Positions 35,201 to 49,934 are shown, numbered from the stretch's first letter. The stretch is 64,000 nucleotides of DNA from Circinella umbellata (GCA_025093555.1 JAIWNF010000072.1:1-64000), one strand, 5' to 3'. The notes: generated by a model from the letters alone, not told the origin. Translations and numbers: made by a program.

Positions 35201-36297
35201 CTGTAGTTAATGTCACATTAATGATGTATAAATATCATTTTTTATACGTACGAGGAACCACAATTCTAAGGAAATAATGTCATTCTCCATAATACTATAT
35301 AATATGTACATCCTTTTTTTTTCCTAAAAAAATCATAGTAGAGTGATACAAAACCCTCGATATATTCTCAGTGATCCAACAAAAAAAAAAAAAAAAGAGA
35401 AATTATTCCTCCTCATTATATCTGTATGATATATCAAATTGCTAAAAAAAAAACTTTCCTGTAGTTCGTACGTAAGAATAAAATCTTTTTTTTTGATATT
35501 GTCCCTTTATAAACAAAAACTGAAACAAAAAAAAACCATTCTTTTGAATTAAAAACAATATAGTAAATCAAAGGGTAGAGTAACCTACTACATAGCATTA
35601 AGCATCACATCAATGTACGGTATAAAAGAGTATTTTCTGATTATTGGATTATTATGAGTGTGCTGTTATGTTGTGATTACACCATTGATGAATACTTTTT
35701 TTTCCTGCATATCTATTTTTTTTTAAAGAAAAAAAAAAGAGTACGTATGGAAATCTTACTAATGATATGTACCAATACGACCAAGTAATTAGCTTCAAAA
35801 TTATAATAAAAAGTCATACTTATTAGCAATATCTTTTCAAAATATCTAGTAACAGTCATATTTCTTTTTTTTTTTTTTTGGTTTTTCTCGGCCTCTTTGT
35901 TGTGTGATTAAAGAAATCATTTTATGATGTGTCAAAATGTAATTAGTTCTCGCTATAAAAAAAATGGTATTATGCATCAAAATGTTTTACTCTTGTTTTG
36001 TCTGAGACAAATCAATCTGTTTGAGACAAATCAATTTTTGTTTCAATACATTAATAATTATTTTAGTAAACAAATTAGTATAAAGTGAGATATATCCCAA
36101 ATGATATATCATACGTATATATCCCAAGTGATGAAATACGTATGATATGAAAAAAAAAGGAAGAAGAAGAGAATTGATAAATTTATTAGATAAGACATTA
36201 ATGGTAATAGAAAATAGAAAATAGAGAAAAATAAAAAGAGTAATCGAGTCGTAAATACGTATCATGATTAAAAAAAAAAACTATAAAAAGAATGAAT
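32266..36297. other. Gene desert, 4 kb
   Basis: AT-rich with many A, T and TA runs, a (CA)n/(TG)n stretch at about 33431-33450 and (TAT)n at about 35111-35129. A 108-codon frame at 34106-34432 is open but hydrophobic and featureless, and I do not call it. The left end contains the ZDS promoter. A direct repeat GAGACAAATCAAT occurs twice near 36002-36032. Confidence 0.45.
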
Positions 36298-36339
36298 CTT
36301 TATTTTGAAAAAGTGGGTGGGTATAAGCAAAATAAAACC

Positions 36340-36575
36340 CTATGATTTTTCTTTTTAATTATTTATGTATTCGATTATTATACCTCTATTATAAACTTTA
36401 ATAATTTTTATGTGATCTGAAATGTCCTTATCCGGGTCCATATTCCTGTCTGGACTATACATCAAGCTTCATCCATAGCATATTGTCAGATTCTTTTTAA
36501 TATCTAGACCATCTTGCTTTTCACAACACCAATCATTCTTTTGGATTGGTTTTCTGTGCTATTGCAAACAACAAG
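36340..36575 (-). pseudogene. Nuclease-like family copy 6, fragment
   Basis: Minus-strand remnant matching the C-terminal half of copy 7: a CAAAAGAATGATTGGTGTTG box aligns with its CAAAAGAATTATTGATGCTG, then AAGGACATTTC, then the conserved tail AAAAAGAAAAATCATAG. Reading frame is lost throughout. It was recognised by comparison with copy 7 and by its tail, which resembles copy 2 (KKEKS stop). Confidence 0.55.
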
Positions 36576-36830
36576 TAAATACCAAACCAACAGCTTTGGG
36601 AGTTTTAGAACTTTACTAGTTGCGTGGTGGCAACAGCCATAGCAACAAGAAAAACAATGAGCACACGGACACAACGAACAAGAATGACAATGGATTAGAC
36701 AGAGGAAATATTCTTCTTGTTCAAATTCATGTTATTTTTGTTCGTTCTGTTCGTGTTCTTGTCTTTTACTTCTGCTGTTGCTACTGTCACCATGCACCAG
36801 CAACGGTCTAAATCTTTTATAGATGTTATT

Positions 36831-37073
36831 TTGGTGTCACTTGATGTTTGGAATAAAGCAAAAAATGAAATTCAAAAGAATTATTGATGCTGTGAAACAA
36901 CATAGTCCAGAAAATATTAAAAAAAATCCAGCAATATGTTTTGAATGAAGCTTGCTGTATAACCTTGATATAAACTTGGACTCGAACAAGGACATTTCGA
37001 TTTATTTTAAAATTATCAAAGCATAAAATCAATATATAATAATTGGGTAAATAACCAAAGGGAAAGATCATAG
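36831..37073 (+). pseudogene. Nuclease-like family copy 7, fragment
   Basis: Across several frames it encodes FKRIIDAVKQHSPENIKK, then EQGHFDLF, stop, NYQSIKSIYNNWVNNQRERS and stop. These align with SQFKRILDAV and LGLQEGYF...YKSLKSSYHNW...KKEKS of copy 2. The N-terminal nuclease part is absent. It is the right arm of a palindrome with copy 6. Confidence 0.6.
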
Positions 37074-37118
37074 GGTTTTATTTTGTTTTTACCACTCCAT
37101 TTTCAAAAATAAAATATA

Positions 37119-38327
37119 AAATGTGTTCCTCTTTTTTTTTTTATTAGTTTCTTATTATCCTATTCTGATCCTCCATTCTATTTTCCATACATAATACTTG
37201 TATCAATCACCTTTCTTCAGTTTAACCAAATAAGATAAGTAGCTATACGTATCACAAACACCAAAACTTCCTATCAATTATTTTTTTTTCTAATACCTAT
37301 ATAATAAAGTAATTTTATCTTTACATAATATAGCTTTATTCTGTATACATCATATCCACTTTTTTTTATAATATTATAAATCGTTTATAAATAAGCATTT
37401 CATCTCTAGTTCCCGAATGGCTACAACAACAACTATCATGTTTTTTTTCTTTTGTTGTTCTTCTCCGATATTAGACTGAATAAATTGATTGTAACATTTA
37501 CACTTATGGTTGACGAATTAGTTATTAATTTACGTATGCAAAAAAAAAGAGCGAATTATTCTTTTTAGCATGATTATTTTAGTACCCGCATGATTCTTAA
37601 AATAATGCATACTTCAAAAACATTTTTTTTTTCAAATATATGCTAAGTGACAGGGATATATTTAGTTACGAATGTACTTGGAGAACAAATAAAATCCATT
37701 TTCTATTTTTAACCGTTCCGTAATTCATCTCTTCAAACATTTCATCTTGACAAATGAAATAAGATAGTAACTTTATGCATGACAAACCATGTTCCAAATA
37801 TTTCATAGAATGAATGACATGATTGTGTACTTTATATATGAAATTATTTGTTCTTGTTTGTTAACAGAAGAAACGGACTTATGCACTCAGAAAGAAACAG
37901 AAAAAAAAATAGAGAAGTACCACCCCCAAGAGATACTAAAAATACATTTATTATCTTTTGGAAAATGACTGTGATGATGATGTCATGTAGCAACCTAAAG
38001 AAATTTGTTGCCAGGTTAATAATATTTCATCATTTTATGGGGCAACTGATGAGATAAAAGTGGGGTGAAAGATTAAAAAGCAAGGGTTATTTTATACTAG
38101 ACATTATTTTTGGATTTCAGCGAAAGAAAAAGTGATTCTACTTATTTCTCATCATTATATGTATTATATTAAGTATCGGGTTCAGCTTTCTTTACAATAA
38201 ATATACTTATACGTATTTACATGAAAAGAGTTTATTTTTAGCTTATACGTTTCAAAAACGTTTTGTTATATAAACAATGAATATAATTACAAAAAGGTAA
38301 AAAAAAAGGGAGTGAATCTTTTTATTT
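37119..38327. other. AT-rich spacer
   Basis: No gene supported. The right end is the 3' flank of the His/Ser-rich gene. Confidence 0.45.
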
Positions 38328-38759
38328 TTATGCACCCGTATTTGTTATATCAGGACTACGACAGATACTACTGCCTTGATGTCGATAAATGGGATCCAAG
38401 AATTCACCTAAATGATCTGGATGTTTTGTATTACGTATTGGATCATGTAAATATTTTTCTTGATTTTTATCTGCTGAAGGAGTAGCAGAGGGAGAAGGAG
38501 AAAAAAGTCTAGAAATAAAAGGTGAACGAAGAGGCGAACGAAGAGGAGATTGGGTACCACTTTTACTACTAGACTTAGATTTTTGACTTTTATCTGTCTT
38601 ATTACTTTTACTATCGCTATCACTATCCTCCTCCTTATCCTTCTCATTTTTATGGTGTTTACAATCAGAATGATGAAGATGTCGGTGATGAGGACTGTGT
38701 GGCATATGTTCTTTAAATTCTTTTATGAATTTATTTTCTGCTTTTTTCGAACGATCCAT
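38328..38759 (-). CDS. Small His/Ser-rich protein of unknown function
   Basis: Single-exon frame of 143 aa from the ATG at 38759 (MDRSKKAENKFIKEFKEHMP). It has a His-rich run (HSPHHRHLHHSDCKHHK), an acidic/Ser/Lys low-complexity middle and a repeated SPLRSPLRSP proline-directed motif that could be phosphorylated by CDK or MAP kinases. The C-terminus GEFLDPIYRHQGSSICRSPD is less biased and may be the conserved part. It shares a 576-base divergent upstream region with the prolidase gene. I do not recognise the family; the long low-complexity content lowers confidence only moderately because the frame is complete. Confidence 0.6.
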   Translation of the reverse strand: MDRSKKAENKFIKEFKEHMPHSPHHRHLHHSDCKHHKNEKDKEEDSDSDSKSNKTDKSQKSKSSSKSGTQSPLRSPLRSPFISRLFSPSPSATPSADKNQEKYLHDPIRNTKHPDHLGEFLDPIYRHQGSSICRSPDITNTGA

Positions 38760-39335
38760 TTTAATTTTTTTTTGGGGGTCTGATTTGTTGTAAAAAAAAA
38801 AAAAAAAGGGTAGAAGAAGAAGCAAAGGAATGGGATTCTCGAATCCTATTTTTCTTAAAATGGATAAAAAAGGAAAATTGTTTCAAAAATAGCAAAGACA
38901 AAATTATTTGACACAGATCCAATAAAGTATTATTTTATGCAGAAAAAAAAAAGGACAAAGAGTCTGTGTGTAAAAAAAAAAAAGAGAGGGTAACTTAATA
39001 GTTTTTATACGGGTAACTTCTCTTATATAATACTGCTTTTACTACCCTGGTTTGCTGACTTTGAGGTATATGTAAAAAAAAAAATAAAAAAAGAAAAACG
39101 ATCGAAAAATGGGCTTTTTTGTGTAACAAAGTATCCAACTCAATCGGTTATAAGAAAGAAAAATTAAGGGTGCATTTCTTACCCAAACTGCCCCCAGAAT
39201 TTCTCGGGCTTTAAAAATAACCTTTTCGGTTTTCGCACGCTTTTATTTTTTTATATTTTTCAACCTTTTTTTTTTTCTTCTTCTTCTTCCTAACTTTCTT
39301 CCCTTTTACCATTTAATAATAAATAAATTAAAATA
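38760..39335. promoter_or_regulatory. Divergent intergenic promoter region
   Basis: Lies between the start codons of the His/Ser-rich gene (minus) and the prolidase gene (plus), so it should contain both promoters. A pyrimidine-rich tract (TCTTCTTCTTC) precedes the prolidase start. No specific site was identified. Confidence 0.5.
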
Positions 39336-41187
39336 ATGGTTTTAGCAACACGTCAAAACGTTCAAAAAGTTTTGAAAAACTTTAATAAAAAAGAAGGTGT
39401 TATTGTTGTCAAGGGTAAAGAACTTAAGGAACGTGATGATACTGATGTTGAAGTTGACTTTCGTCAAGAAAGTTCTTTTTATTATTTAACTGGTAAATTA
39501 TACATTTTTGAGTGGTCTAATATTACAAATAAAATAGCAAACAAATAAATAAATAATATTAATTATGAATGATGATTAGGTTGTGCTGAACCTGGTTTTT
39601 CTGTTGTCATTGATGTTGCTACTGAACGTATTCAATTAATTGCTCCTCCTGTTAATCCTGATGATGTCGTTTGGATGGGTTATCCCGATTCTCTTGAAAC
39701 TTTACAAACTAAATATGATGTGGATGAGGCTATTTACAGTACTGAATTGGATGCTCGTTTAAAGACTGCTTCTGTTGTTTATACCATTCCTCATTTCAAT
39801 GTCACTTTGAATGAAGATGTTAAAGTTGCTAGTGAAGAAGATAATAAAGCTTTATATGCTGCTATTTGTGAAGCACGCATTATTAAAGCAGATTGGGAAA
39901 TTGACGTAATGCGTAAAGCAAACAAGATTTCTTCTGATGCTCATATTAAGGTACAAATATGTCTCATGGAAACAAAAATTTATTCCATGGTGTCTTTGTC
40001 ATGACAACATTTTTTTTTTTTTTTTTTTTTTCGTTCGCGAACCCAGCTCCCGCAGAATTTCTTATACATCCGATTTTACTCCGTTTTAAAAATATCAAAA
40101 CAATAGGTTATGGAAGCTTGCACGACCGGTATTAATGAAGCCGATTTGTATGCTATTTTCCTTAATGGTAAATACAATGATAACAATAATATCTCTCTTT
40201 TTTTTTTTTAGTTTTTTTTTTTATTTTTAGTGTTACTAAATAATTATCATAATTACTTTATATAATAGAATCCAACCGTCATGGTGCTTTCTTCCAATCT
40301 TATATGCCAATTTTTGGTTCAGGCATGAACGCTGCTACGCTTCACTACAACAAGAACAATGCTTCTATTGAAAACCCTACTGATATGATTTTAGTAGATG
40401 CTGGTTGTGAATATAATTATTATGCTTCTGATATTACTCGTACATTCCCAGTAGGTGGTAAATTTACTGAAGAAGCGGCTACCATTTATTCCATTGTTTT
40501 GGATATGCAAAAAGCATGTATTGCAGAATTAAAATCAGGTGCTAAATGGGAAGATATTCACACAACGGCTCTTGAAGTAGCTGCTGAAGGTTTAATTAAG
40601 ACGGGTATTCTTGTGGGTGAAAAACAAGAATTGTTGGATAAAGATGTTGTTGCTGCCTTTTTCCCTCACGGAAGTAAGTTTCTATCCCATATTTTTTTGT
40701 TTGTTATTGGCGGGGGGGGAGGTAGTTTTTTTTGTATTAGTCTACTTTTTATGTGATGATCATGACAAAGGTGGTTAATAATAATAATACTAATATATAT
40801 ATATATATATAAATAGTTGGTCATATGATTGGTATTGATGTTCATGATGTTCCCAAATATTGTACAAGTGTTGAACGTATTGATCGACCTAGTTATCGTT
40901 ACTTGCGTATGCGCCGGACGCTTGCTGCAAATAATGTAGTTACTGTTGAACCTGGTATTTACTTTTGTGAATTCATGATCGATCCTGTTGTCAAGGATGA
41001 AAAAACTAGCAAGTATATCAATAAGGAAATGCTTAACAAGTATAAATCTGTTGGTGGTATTCGTATTGAAGATAATTTGGTTATTACTGAAGATGGCTCT
41101 TATAATTTGACTACTGTACCAAAAGAAATCAATGAAATTGAAGCTATTATGGAAGAAGCTTCATCCAAGAAGAGAAAGTTGGATTAA
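39336..41187 (+). CDS. Xaa-Pro dipeptidase (prolidase), M24B metallopeptidase
   Basis: Five exons: 39336-39492, 39580-39950, 40107-40167, 40269-40673 and 40817-41187 (454 aa). The N-terminal aminopeptidase-P-like domain has FRQESSFYYLTG at its core. The pita-bread catalytic domain shows all five metal ligands in order: Asp in LVDAGCEY, Asp in SDITRTFP, His in HGIGHMIGIDVHD, Glu in TVEPGIYF and Glu in GGIRIEDN. The enzyme cleaves dipeptides with C-terminal proline, normally with two manganese ions, in the cytosol. Length fits eukaryotic prolidase. The last residues (SSKKRKLD) could act as a nuclear signal, but this is weak. Confidence 0.92.
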
Positions 41188-41932
41188 ACAAAAGAAAAAG
41201 AAAGTGAATGTTTAATGTGTGTATCCATCTCAAATAAATATGTATATCTTTTTTTTGTGTATAGTATTTTTTCTTTTACCGATTCAATTCATTTTATACA
41301 AAGAAAAAAGGTTTTGCCAAAGTTTGCTTGTTTTATGACGATAATAATATAAGAAGAAAAGAAAAAAGTTGGGAGAAAGGGACAGGAAGACGGGGGGGGG
41401 AGAAGGGATAGTGGTGATTTGAAATTTAAAATGAATGAAGTCTACTATCAAATGTTAAAAGTAAAAAAAAAAAAAGATGATTATAAGATAATAATATTAA
41501 TAGTAGAACCGGGGGAAAGAAAGAAAAAAAAAAGAATTGGTATGAAAAAAATAAAAAGGTTTGAGAAAAAAGAATGATATAATATAATAATAATATGAAT
41601 GATGTAAAAATAAAATAACAAACACTTCTTTAGAGGTAGTTACAAAAGATATATGAGGAAATACAAAATATCTTTTTTTGATGATAATCGATATGGATCC
41701 TTAGATATAGATTCATGTAGAGAAGAGAAATAAAAATCATGTTATGAAGGGGGTTTTTTTTTCGTTTAAAGATAAACAAAAAGAAGGGTTACTTTCGGTA
41801 GATAGAGAGGAAGAAAAAGGTGAGGGAGGGGGAAAATAAAAGGAAAGAGACAGACATAGTGTGTATGTTGGTTTTCTATTAAGTGGTTAAAAAAAAGGGA
41901 GGGAGGGGGGGGAATAAGAATAATTTAATCAC
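41188..41932. other. Convergent 3' spacer between prolidase and Rab2
   Basis: Purine-rich on the plus strand with several G runs (G8 near 41393, G8 near 41904). Nothing coding seen. Confidence 0.5.
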
Positions 41933-43667
<1,735 letters not shown>

Positions 43668-46295
43668 TGGGTTTATTTATTTGTAAGAAGAATAAAAGAA
43701 GAGAAAAAGAAACAGTAAAGTAGAAAGTACCAAAGCAAAAAGAGAGAAAAAAAACATATTAAAAAAAGAGTACGATTTCGCTATTTAAAAAAAAGAATAT
43801 TGGAGTAACACAACATCCAATATTTTTTATGTCATGATCATTTTTGGAAATAATAACAAAAGAAAAAACTCTAAAAATGTTAGATTTGATATCGCCTTTG
43901 CTTTGTTAAGATCCACTGTAATATTTGTTATAAAGAACAAAAGAAAAAGTTAATGAATTTACATTGTATAAAAGATGATAGATTGAAGAGATGAGTTCAG
44001 TTCTTTCTTTCGTCTATGGGTAAAAAAAACATCAGATTTTCCTGGTACACATGCTACGTACTTAATACTAGATGCTTATAAAGACAATACCAATATATAT
44101 TCCATTAACAAACGATGTAATTAATGAATAGGTAAAAAGGGTGTTTATTATCTTAGTTTAATAATAGAAAAAGGAATACGTACAACCAAAAGAGTAAAAA
44201 TGACCTTCATTAACTTCTTGATTTCTTCAAGTATACTTGCTCCCAGTAATTAGAGTCGTTAAACTATGTGTACAAAAAAGGAAGTTCTTTTACTTTACCA
44301 TCTACTATTCTCTGCAAGAAAATTAATTGGTAACTGACAAACTCGTCATGTTATTTTCATTCATACGTAGAGCTTTTATATAATGATATATAATAAATGA
44401 CATTCTTAAAAATAAATAGTTTCATATGTATTTGTATGTATCAAAATAATGAACGATTTAAAATATAGTGGGTACGTATATAAAAGCTTTTTTTTTTATA
44501 TAGTTATTATATATGATCAATTCAATACGAAAGATCAATTTTTGTTTTGACAAGATTTATATATTAAAAAGCTATTGATTGCCTACTTCAAATCGTAATG
44601 TTAGTGATAAATATACTTTTTATATTGACAGAATATTATTTCTTATTTCATAAGACTTTATACATTAGCTTTTGTAATAAGATGTCAGTATTATAAATAT
44701 TTGTGTTTGTTTGGGGGAATTGTAAATAAAAAGGTACTATAAGCATGAACAAGCAAAAAAAAATAGTACAAATGGTGCAATATATAAGAGAGTATATAAT
44801 AATGACCATCCTATTTAGCTATGTTTCTACTAACCCCGTTTAACCGAACCCATACAATTCAATGCACTTTATCAATATGTAATATATAAAATATCGATTG
44901 ATATCAAACGCAAGTGAGATGTTTATGCATCTTACGTAACACTTATATACACAAAAAGTAAACATATACATCATCTTTCCTTTTGAATATACTGACAAAC
45001 TAGTATAAAAATATAATACAACACAAGAAGTATTTGATATCTACATATGAGAAAGTATATTTTTTTTCTTATATCTTTTAATATCTCAAACATTTAGAAA
45101 TTAAATATATTATCATCTATCATTGGTTCCTGCGAATAGATGATGGTAAAAATAACATGGATCGGGACAGAAAAAAAAATTGTTTTGAAGATGACTGGAC
45201 ATAAAGAGTCATGCACGCCGTATTGAAATTTTTTTAATCAACAAAGGTGTTGTGTATATATATGTGTGTGTGTGTTTGTGTACGTACATCTTGTAAAAAA
45301 AACAAACGGGTGGGGGGGTGTTCCGAAATATATATTGTCTATTATATAAATGATGAAATGCACTTTGCTGCGGCATGAATGAAAGAAAATTAGATTTTTT
45401 TTTATAAAGTAAAAATGACCAAAAATTATCTTATTGCAATACATTGACCTTTTTCAACATGAATCTTTTTTTTTTCTCGAGAAACTGGATCGTACACACT
45501 TTAGATATTGAGATGATTTATAGAACTATACCCCTGCCTGGAGCCATGATACGTGAATGGGTGGTTGACTAGGTATTAAATTGAAAAATGTACACCTTTT
45601 ACAACAGATGTAATTTAGTTATATTGTAGTCATTTAGAGCACTATTTATTAAATGTCACAACAAATTAATAGTTCATGTCAGCTCAAATAGTATTAGCAA
45701 CGTTATCTATTGTTTTTTATATTTACTTATTATGTATATATGCACACTTTTATTTTTACTGATATATATTTTCCATACACAGATAATTCAAAGCTAAATG
45801 GATGCGATTCTTTAACTTGAGCACAAAATTATATCTAAGCAAAGATTCACCATTTTCTTTTTGAAAAGGTAAAAGAAACAAATAAACACTTTCCATGTAC
45901 GAATTATTTATATAGTCTGTAGCTATGTTTCTTTCTAATAGAAGATAAATCAAATGAGCGAGTTGCTTTACGTGTAGTCAGTATATATAGCCACCCACCT
46001 CTCTCCCGAAAGCTGTATAATTTGTGATAAGCTAATAAATATTGTTTTTTGTCGATATCATATATACTGATATCAATAAAGGATACAAAAATGGTGATTT
46101 CATGATAATTGTAAACTCCGTTCATGATGTCATTGGCTAATTAGAAAACTCACCTTTTATTTTTTTGGTTGGGAAAGTGAGGAGGAGTTGTACAGCTGGA
46201 AAGAAAGAAAAGGGGGACACGCGTACCGCCCTTTACTCTTTTTAATAATTTCTAGATTCACTTTTTTTTTTTATTATTTTAACCCATAATTGATC
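43668..46295. other. Divergent intergenic region, 2.6 kb
   Basis: Between the Rab2 and Rpn8 start codons. AT-rich, many T/A runs, a TG-rich stretch at about 45262-45278 and no supportable ORF. It should contain both promoters near its ends. Confidence 0.5.
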
Positions 46296-47629
46296 ATGCC
46301 TACAACTACTACTGTTTCACCAGCAACTACTGTACAAGTTCATCCACTTGTACTTCTTTCAGCTACTGATCATTATAATCGAGTTGCTAAGGATACCAGA
46401 AAACGCGTTGTAGGTGTTTTACTCGGACAACAAAAAGGCAAAACTGTCAATGTCTCGAATAGTTTTGCAGGTAAAAAGAATAAAGGATTTTTAGAAGAAC
46501 CATGGGACGAAAAAAAATTAATTAATAATTGAATATATTTATTGATGTAAAAAAAAAAAAAAAAAACATCCAATTAATATATTATATTATAGTTCCTTTC
46601 GAAGAAGATGAAAAGGATCCTTCCGTATGGTTTTTGGATCATAATTATATTGAAGGAATGAATACCATGTTTAAAAAAGTGAATGGTAAATTATTATTAT
46701 AATTTTCTTTTTATACATATATTTACTGGTATATAATAATAAAATGAAAAGAGACGACACACTTGGAACAAACTACTAACTAAAGTAATATTACAGCCAA
46801 AGAAAAGATGATTGGATGGTATCATAGTGGACCTAAACTTCGCTCTTCTGATCTCGAGATTAACGAATTATTTAAAAGATATACACCTAATCCTGTACTG
46901 GTGATTGTTGATGTTAAACCAAAAGATGTTGAAATTCCTACCGATGCTTATTTTGCTATTGAAGAAATTAAAGATGTAAATGATTGTATTCCCCTCCGAA
47001 CGGAAAAAAAATAACATATATATATATATATGTATGGGAGAAAAAGAAAAAAATAACTAGTATGAATGCTCATTGATCTATGATAAATTAATTAGGACGG
47101 CACAGCTACTACCAAAACATTCATGCACGTACCATCAGAAATTGTTGCTGAAGAAGCAGAAGAAATTGGTGTAGAACATTTATTGCGAGATATCAAGGAT
47201 AATGCTGTCGGTACTTTGTCAACACGTATTAGTGGACAATTGGGATCATTAGCAGGTTTACAAGGTCGATTGGAAGAAATTCGTGATTATTTGCAAAAAG
47301 TGGTTAGCGGAAAACTTCCAGTCAATCATCAAATTTTATATAATCTTCAAGATATTTTCAATTTGTTACCCAACCTCGAAGCACAAGATATGGTGAATTC
47401 ATTCAGTACAAAAACAAATGATCAATTGTTGATGATTTATTTATCTAGTCTTATTCGTGCAGTCATTGCATTGCATAATTTGATTAATAATAAGATTGAT
47501 AATTTGAAGAGTGAAGAAGGTGTTTTGGAATCATCAGTAACTGCAGCAGAAAAAGCACAAGCAGAAAAAGAAAAGGGAAAGGATGATAAGAAGGATAAGG
47601 ATGATAATAAAAAGGAATCGACTAAATAA
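46296..47629 (+). CDS. RPN8: 26S proteasome regulatory subunit Rpn8 (MPN domain)
   Basis: Four exons: 46296-46470, 46593-46685, 46797-46975 and 47096-47629 (326 aa). The MPN domain is seen as [62 protein letters not shown] and [11 protein letters not shown]. As in other Rpn8 proteins, the metal-binding H-x-H of Rpn11 is not complete, so the subunit is structural: it forms the Rpn8-Rpn11 dimer in the proteasome lid. The C-terminus ends in a Lys/Asp-rich tail ([16 protein letters not shown]). Exon joins keep frame. Confidence 0.94.
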
Positions 47630-48067
47630 AGCAAGATATCAATATTAGCATTTCATATATACTTTGTTTTCTTTCCTTCCCGTAAACCCTCTACCCCACC
47701 CATATTTCCAATTTGAAAAAAAAAACCATTTAAACATTCATGTATATCTTTTTTTTTTTACAATAATTACTTTTTTAAATATTCTAGCTATTTCATAGTG
47801 TAAAATAGATGGTTTTCTTTAAAAAAAGAAAAAAAAATAATGTGCTGATATATTGAATAATTAAATGTAAAATGGGATTATGGTGAAAACCATGGTAACT
47901 TAGAGAGTACCAATAGCAACTATAAAAAAAAATGGGTGTGAATTATGCGAAATTAATAATGTTTTTGGCCGGAGTAGATTCCTAAATTTGGAAGACCGGG
48001 AAAAATCCGTTGAGTGAATTACATTGCTTGCAGGGCAACACAGTATGAACTCCCTCTTTTTCGCGCT
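47630..48067. other. Spacer and presumed RPS6 promoter
   Basis: 438 bases between two genes on the same strand. AT-rich at first, then less so near the RPS6 start. No specific elements recognised. Confidence 0.5.
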
Positions 48068-49301
48068 ATGAAGGTATGAACCCCCACCCCCCAAATACAT
48101 TAAAAAAGGGACAGCATCGAAAACGTTGGAATCAAGAAGCAAAAAAGTAGATATACGATTAACGGATGAATCCAATGGATGGAACGGATGGATGGATTAA
48201 AATAGATGGATGAATCGAACCCGGGGGATATCGACACATATACACATGCAACTTTTTTTTTTTTTTTTTTTAAAAAAAAAAGAGAGAGAGAGAATTCAAC
48301 AACTTAATTTTTTATAATTTCAATACGACTTCTTGATTCCAACACAATTCGATTGCAAAACCAAAAAGAACGATTACGACAATCAACTACCATTTAATTC
48401 TTTTTTTATAAGGACAAAAAAAACAATATAAAATCTAATTTAATTTTGATAATTTGTATAGCTGAACATTGCGAATCCAGCCACTGGCTGTCAAAAGTTG
48501 ATTGAAATCGACGATGAGCGCCGTCTGTAGGTGTTTTTTATCTATTTATTTATAAAAAAAAAAGTGGGAAGAAAGGGAATTCAGGGACGATCCGAAATTC
48601 ATAACTATTAGAAAACTAACAATTAAATATTTAATTTATTTTTTAGTCGCGGCTTCTACGACAAGCGTATGGCTCAAGAAGTTGCTGGTGACTCTCTCGG
48701 TGATGAATTCAAGGGTTACATTTTCCGCATTTCCGGTGGTAATGACAAGCAAGGTTTCCCCATGAAGCAAGGTGTTCTCTTGCCTCACCGTGTTCGCTTG
48801 TTGTTGAGCAAGGGTCACTCTTGCTACCGTCCTCGCCGTACTGGTGAACGTAAGCGTAAGTCTGTTCGTGGTTGTATTGTTCAATCCGATTTGGCTGTCA
48901 TGAACTTGGTTGTTATCAAGCAAGGTGAACAAGATATTCCCGGTTTGACCGACACCACTGTTCCCAAGCGTCTTGGTCCTAAGCGTGCTAACAACATTCG
49001 CAAGTTCTTCAACTTGACCAAGGAAGATGATGTACGTCAATATGTCATTCGTCGTACCATCCAACCTTCCAACCCCGAAAAGAAGCCTTACACCAAGGCC
49101 CCCAAGATTCAACGTTTGGTCACTCCCGTTACTCTTCGTCGTCAACGTAAGAAGAAATTGGAAAAGCGTAAGCGTCTTGAACGTAAGACTGAAGCTGAAG
49201 CTGAATACAAGCAACTTTTGGCTAAGCGTGTCAAGGAAGCTAAAGATCGTAAGATCGAAAGACGTCGTACTTCTTCCATGCAAAAGTCTTCCTCTGCTTA
49301 A
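48068..49301 (+). CDS. RPS6: 40S ribosomal protein S6
   Basis: Exons: 48068-48073 (just ATGAAG), 48462-48526 and 48647-49301 (241 aa). The first six-base coding exon is placed because ATGAAG is directly followed by GTATGA and joins exactly to CTGAACATTGCG to give the family start [11 protein letters not shown]. The body has the expected [31 protein letters not shown] and [17 protein letters not shown]; the C-terminus [13 protein letters not shown] carries the Ser cluster phosphorylated by S6/AGC kinases. Codon choice is clearly more biased than in its neighbours, as expected for high expression. Exon 1 is the least certain part. Confidence 0.93.
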
Positions 49302-49934
49302 ATAACAAAATAATACTTTCTTTTTTTATTTTATAAAAAAATTGTATTAAAAATAAAATAAAAAGAAAAGGGACAATGGGATAATTTTTTTTCTTTACTG
49401 TTCAAACTTTTTGTTTGTTTTTATTTGATTCATTTATTTTGGAGTAAAAATGTTATGCTATTATAGAAATGATTTGGTGATAGTGTTTAAGAGAGAGAAA
49501 GAGGATCATCTTTGAAAGGTAGATTGTAAGCTTTATAAAGTAATTGAAATCAGGTACTGAAAACTTCTTTACTTTTTTATTTCGTGTCACCAAAATGTAA
49601 CTTCTTGATTATCACAACTTTTCGTTAAGACTCCATAAATGGTTTCTAAAAGTAGTGTCGCCGTACTGATAAAAATTAAACGCCGATGTTCGCTACCTTC
49701 AATAAAGTGTAATTCAAGAAAAGCTTGATGTATAAATACATGTTTATTTACAGCAAAGTACAACCGTTATAATAATGTTTACAGCATAATTTGAGAAAAT
49801 AGAAATAAGAGAATAATCTGAATGATTTTCTTGGGGGTAAGGTTATAACATGAGGTATTGACAATATGATTAGTATGAGAATATAAAAAGAAAAGAAAAA
49901 AAGCAAGAGGGGAAGAAGAGAAAATAAAATGAAT
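49302..49934. other. Spacer; right part is the duplicated 3' flank of the next gene
   Basis: From about 49608 onward the sequence is repeated at 53879-54002 and again beyond the MITE, so it belongs to the same duplicated unit as the unknown gene that follows. No gene seen. Confidence 0.55.

Larger units (their letters stand above)
36298..37118. repeat. Palindrome carrying two decayed nuclease-like tails
   Basis: The outer arms share AAAATAAAACCCTATGAT (36329-36346) and its complement (37067-37084). The centre (about 36610-36800) is itself an imperfect inverted repeat with GTTGC...GCAACA boxes. The two arms each encode a degenerate C-terminal half of the nuclease-like family, pointing outward. 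Confidence 0.7.

Noticed and set aside
48636..49283. 215-codon minus-strand frame
   Set aside because: Antisense shadow of RPS6, kept open by that gene's strong codon bias.
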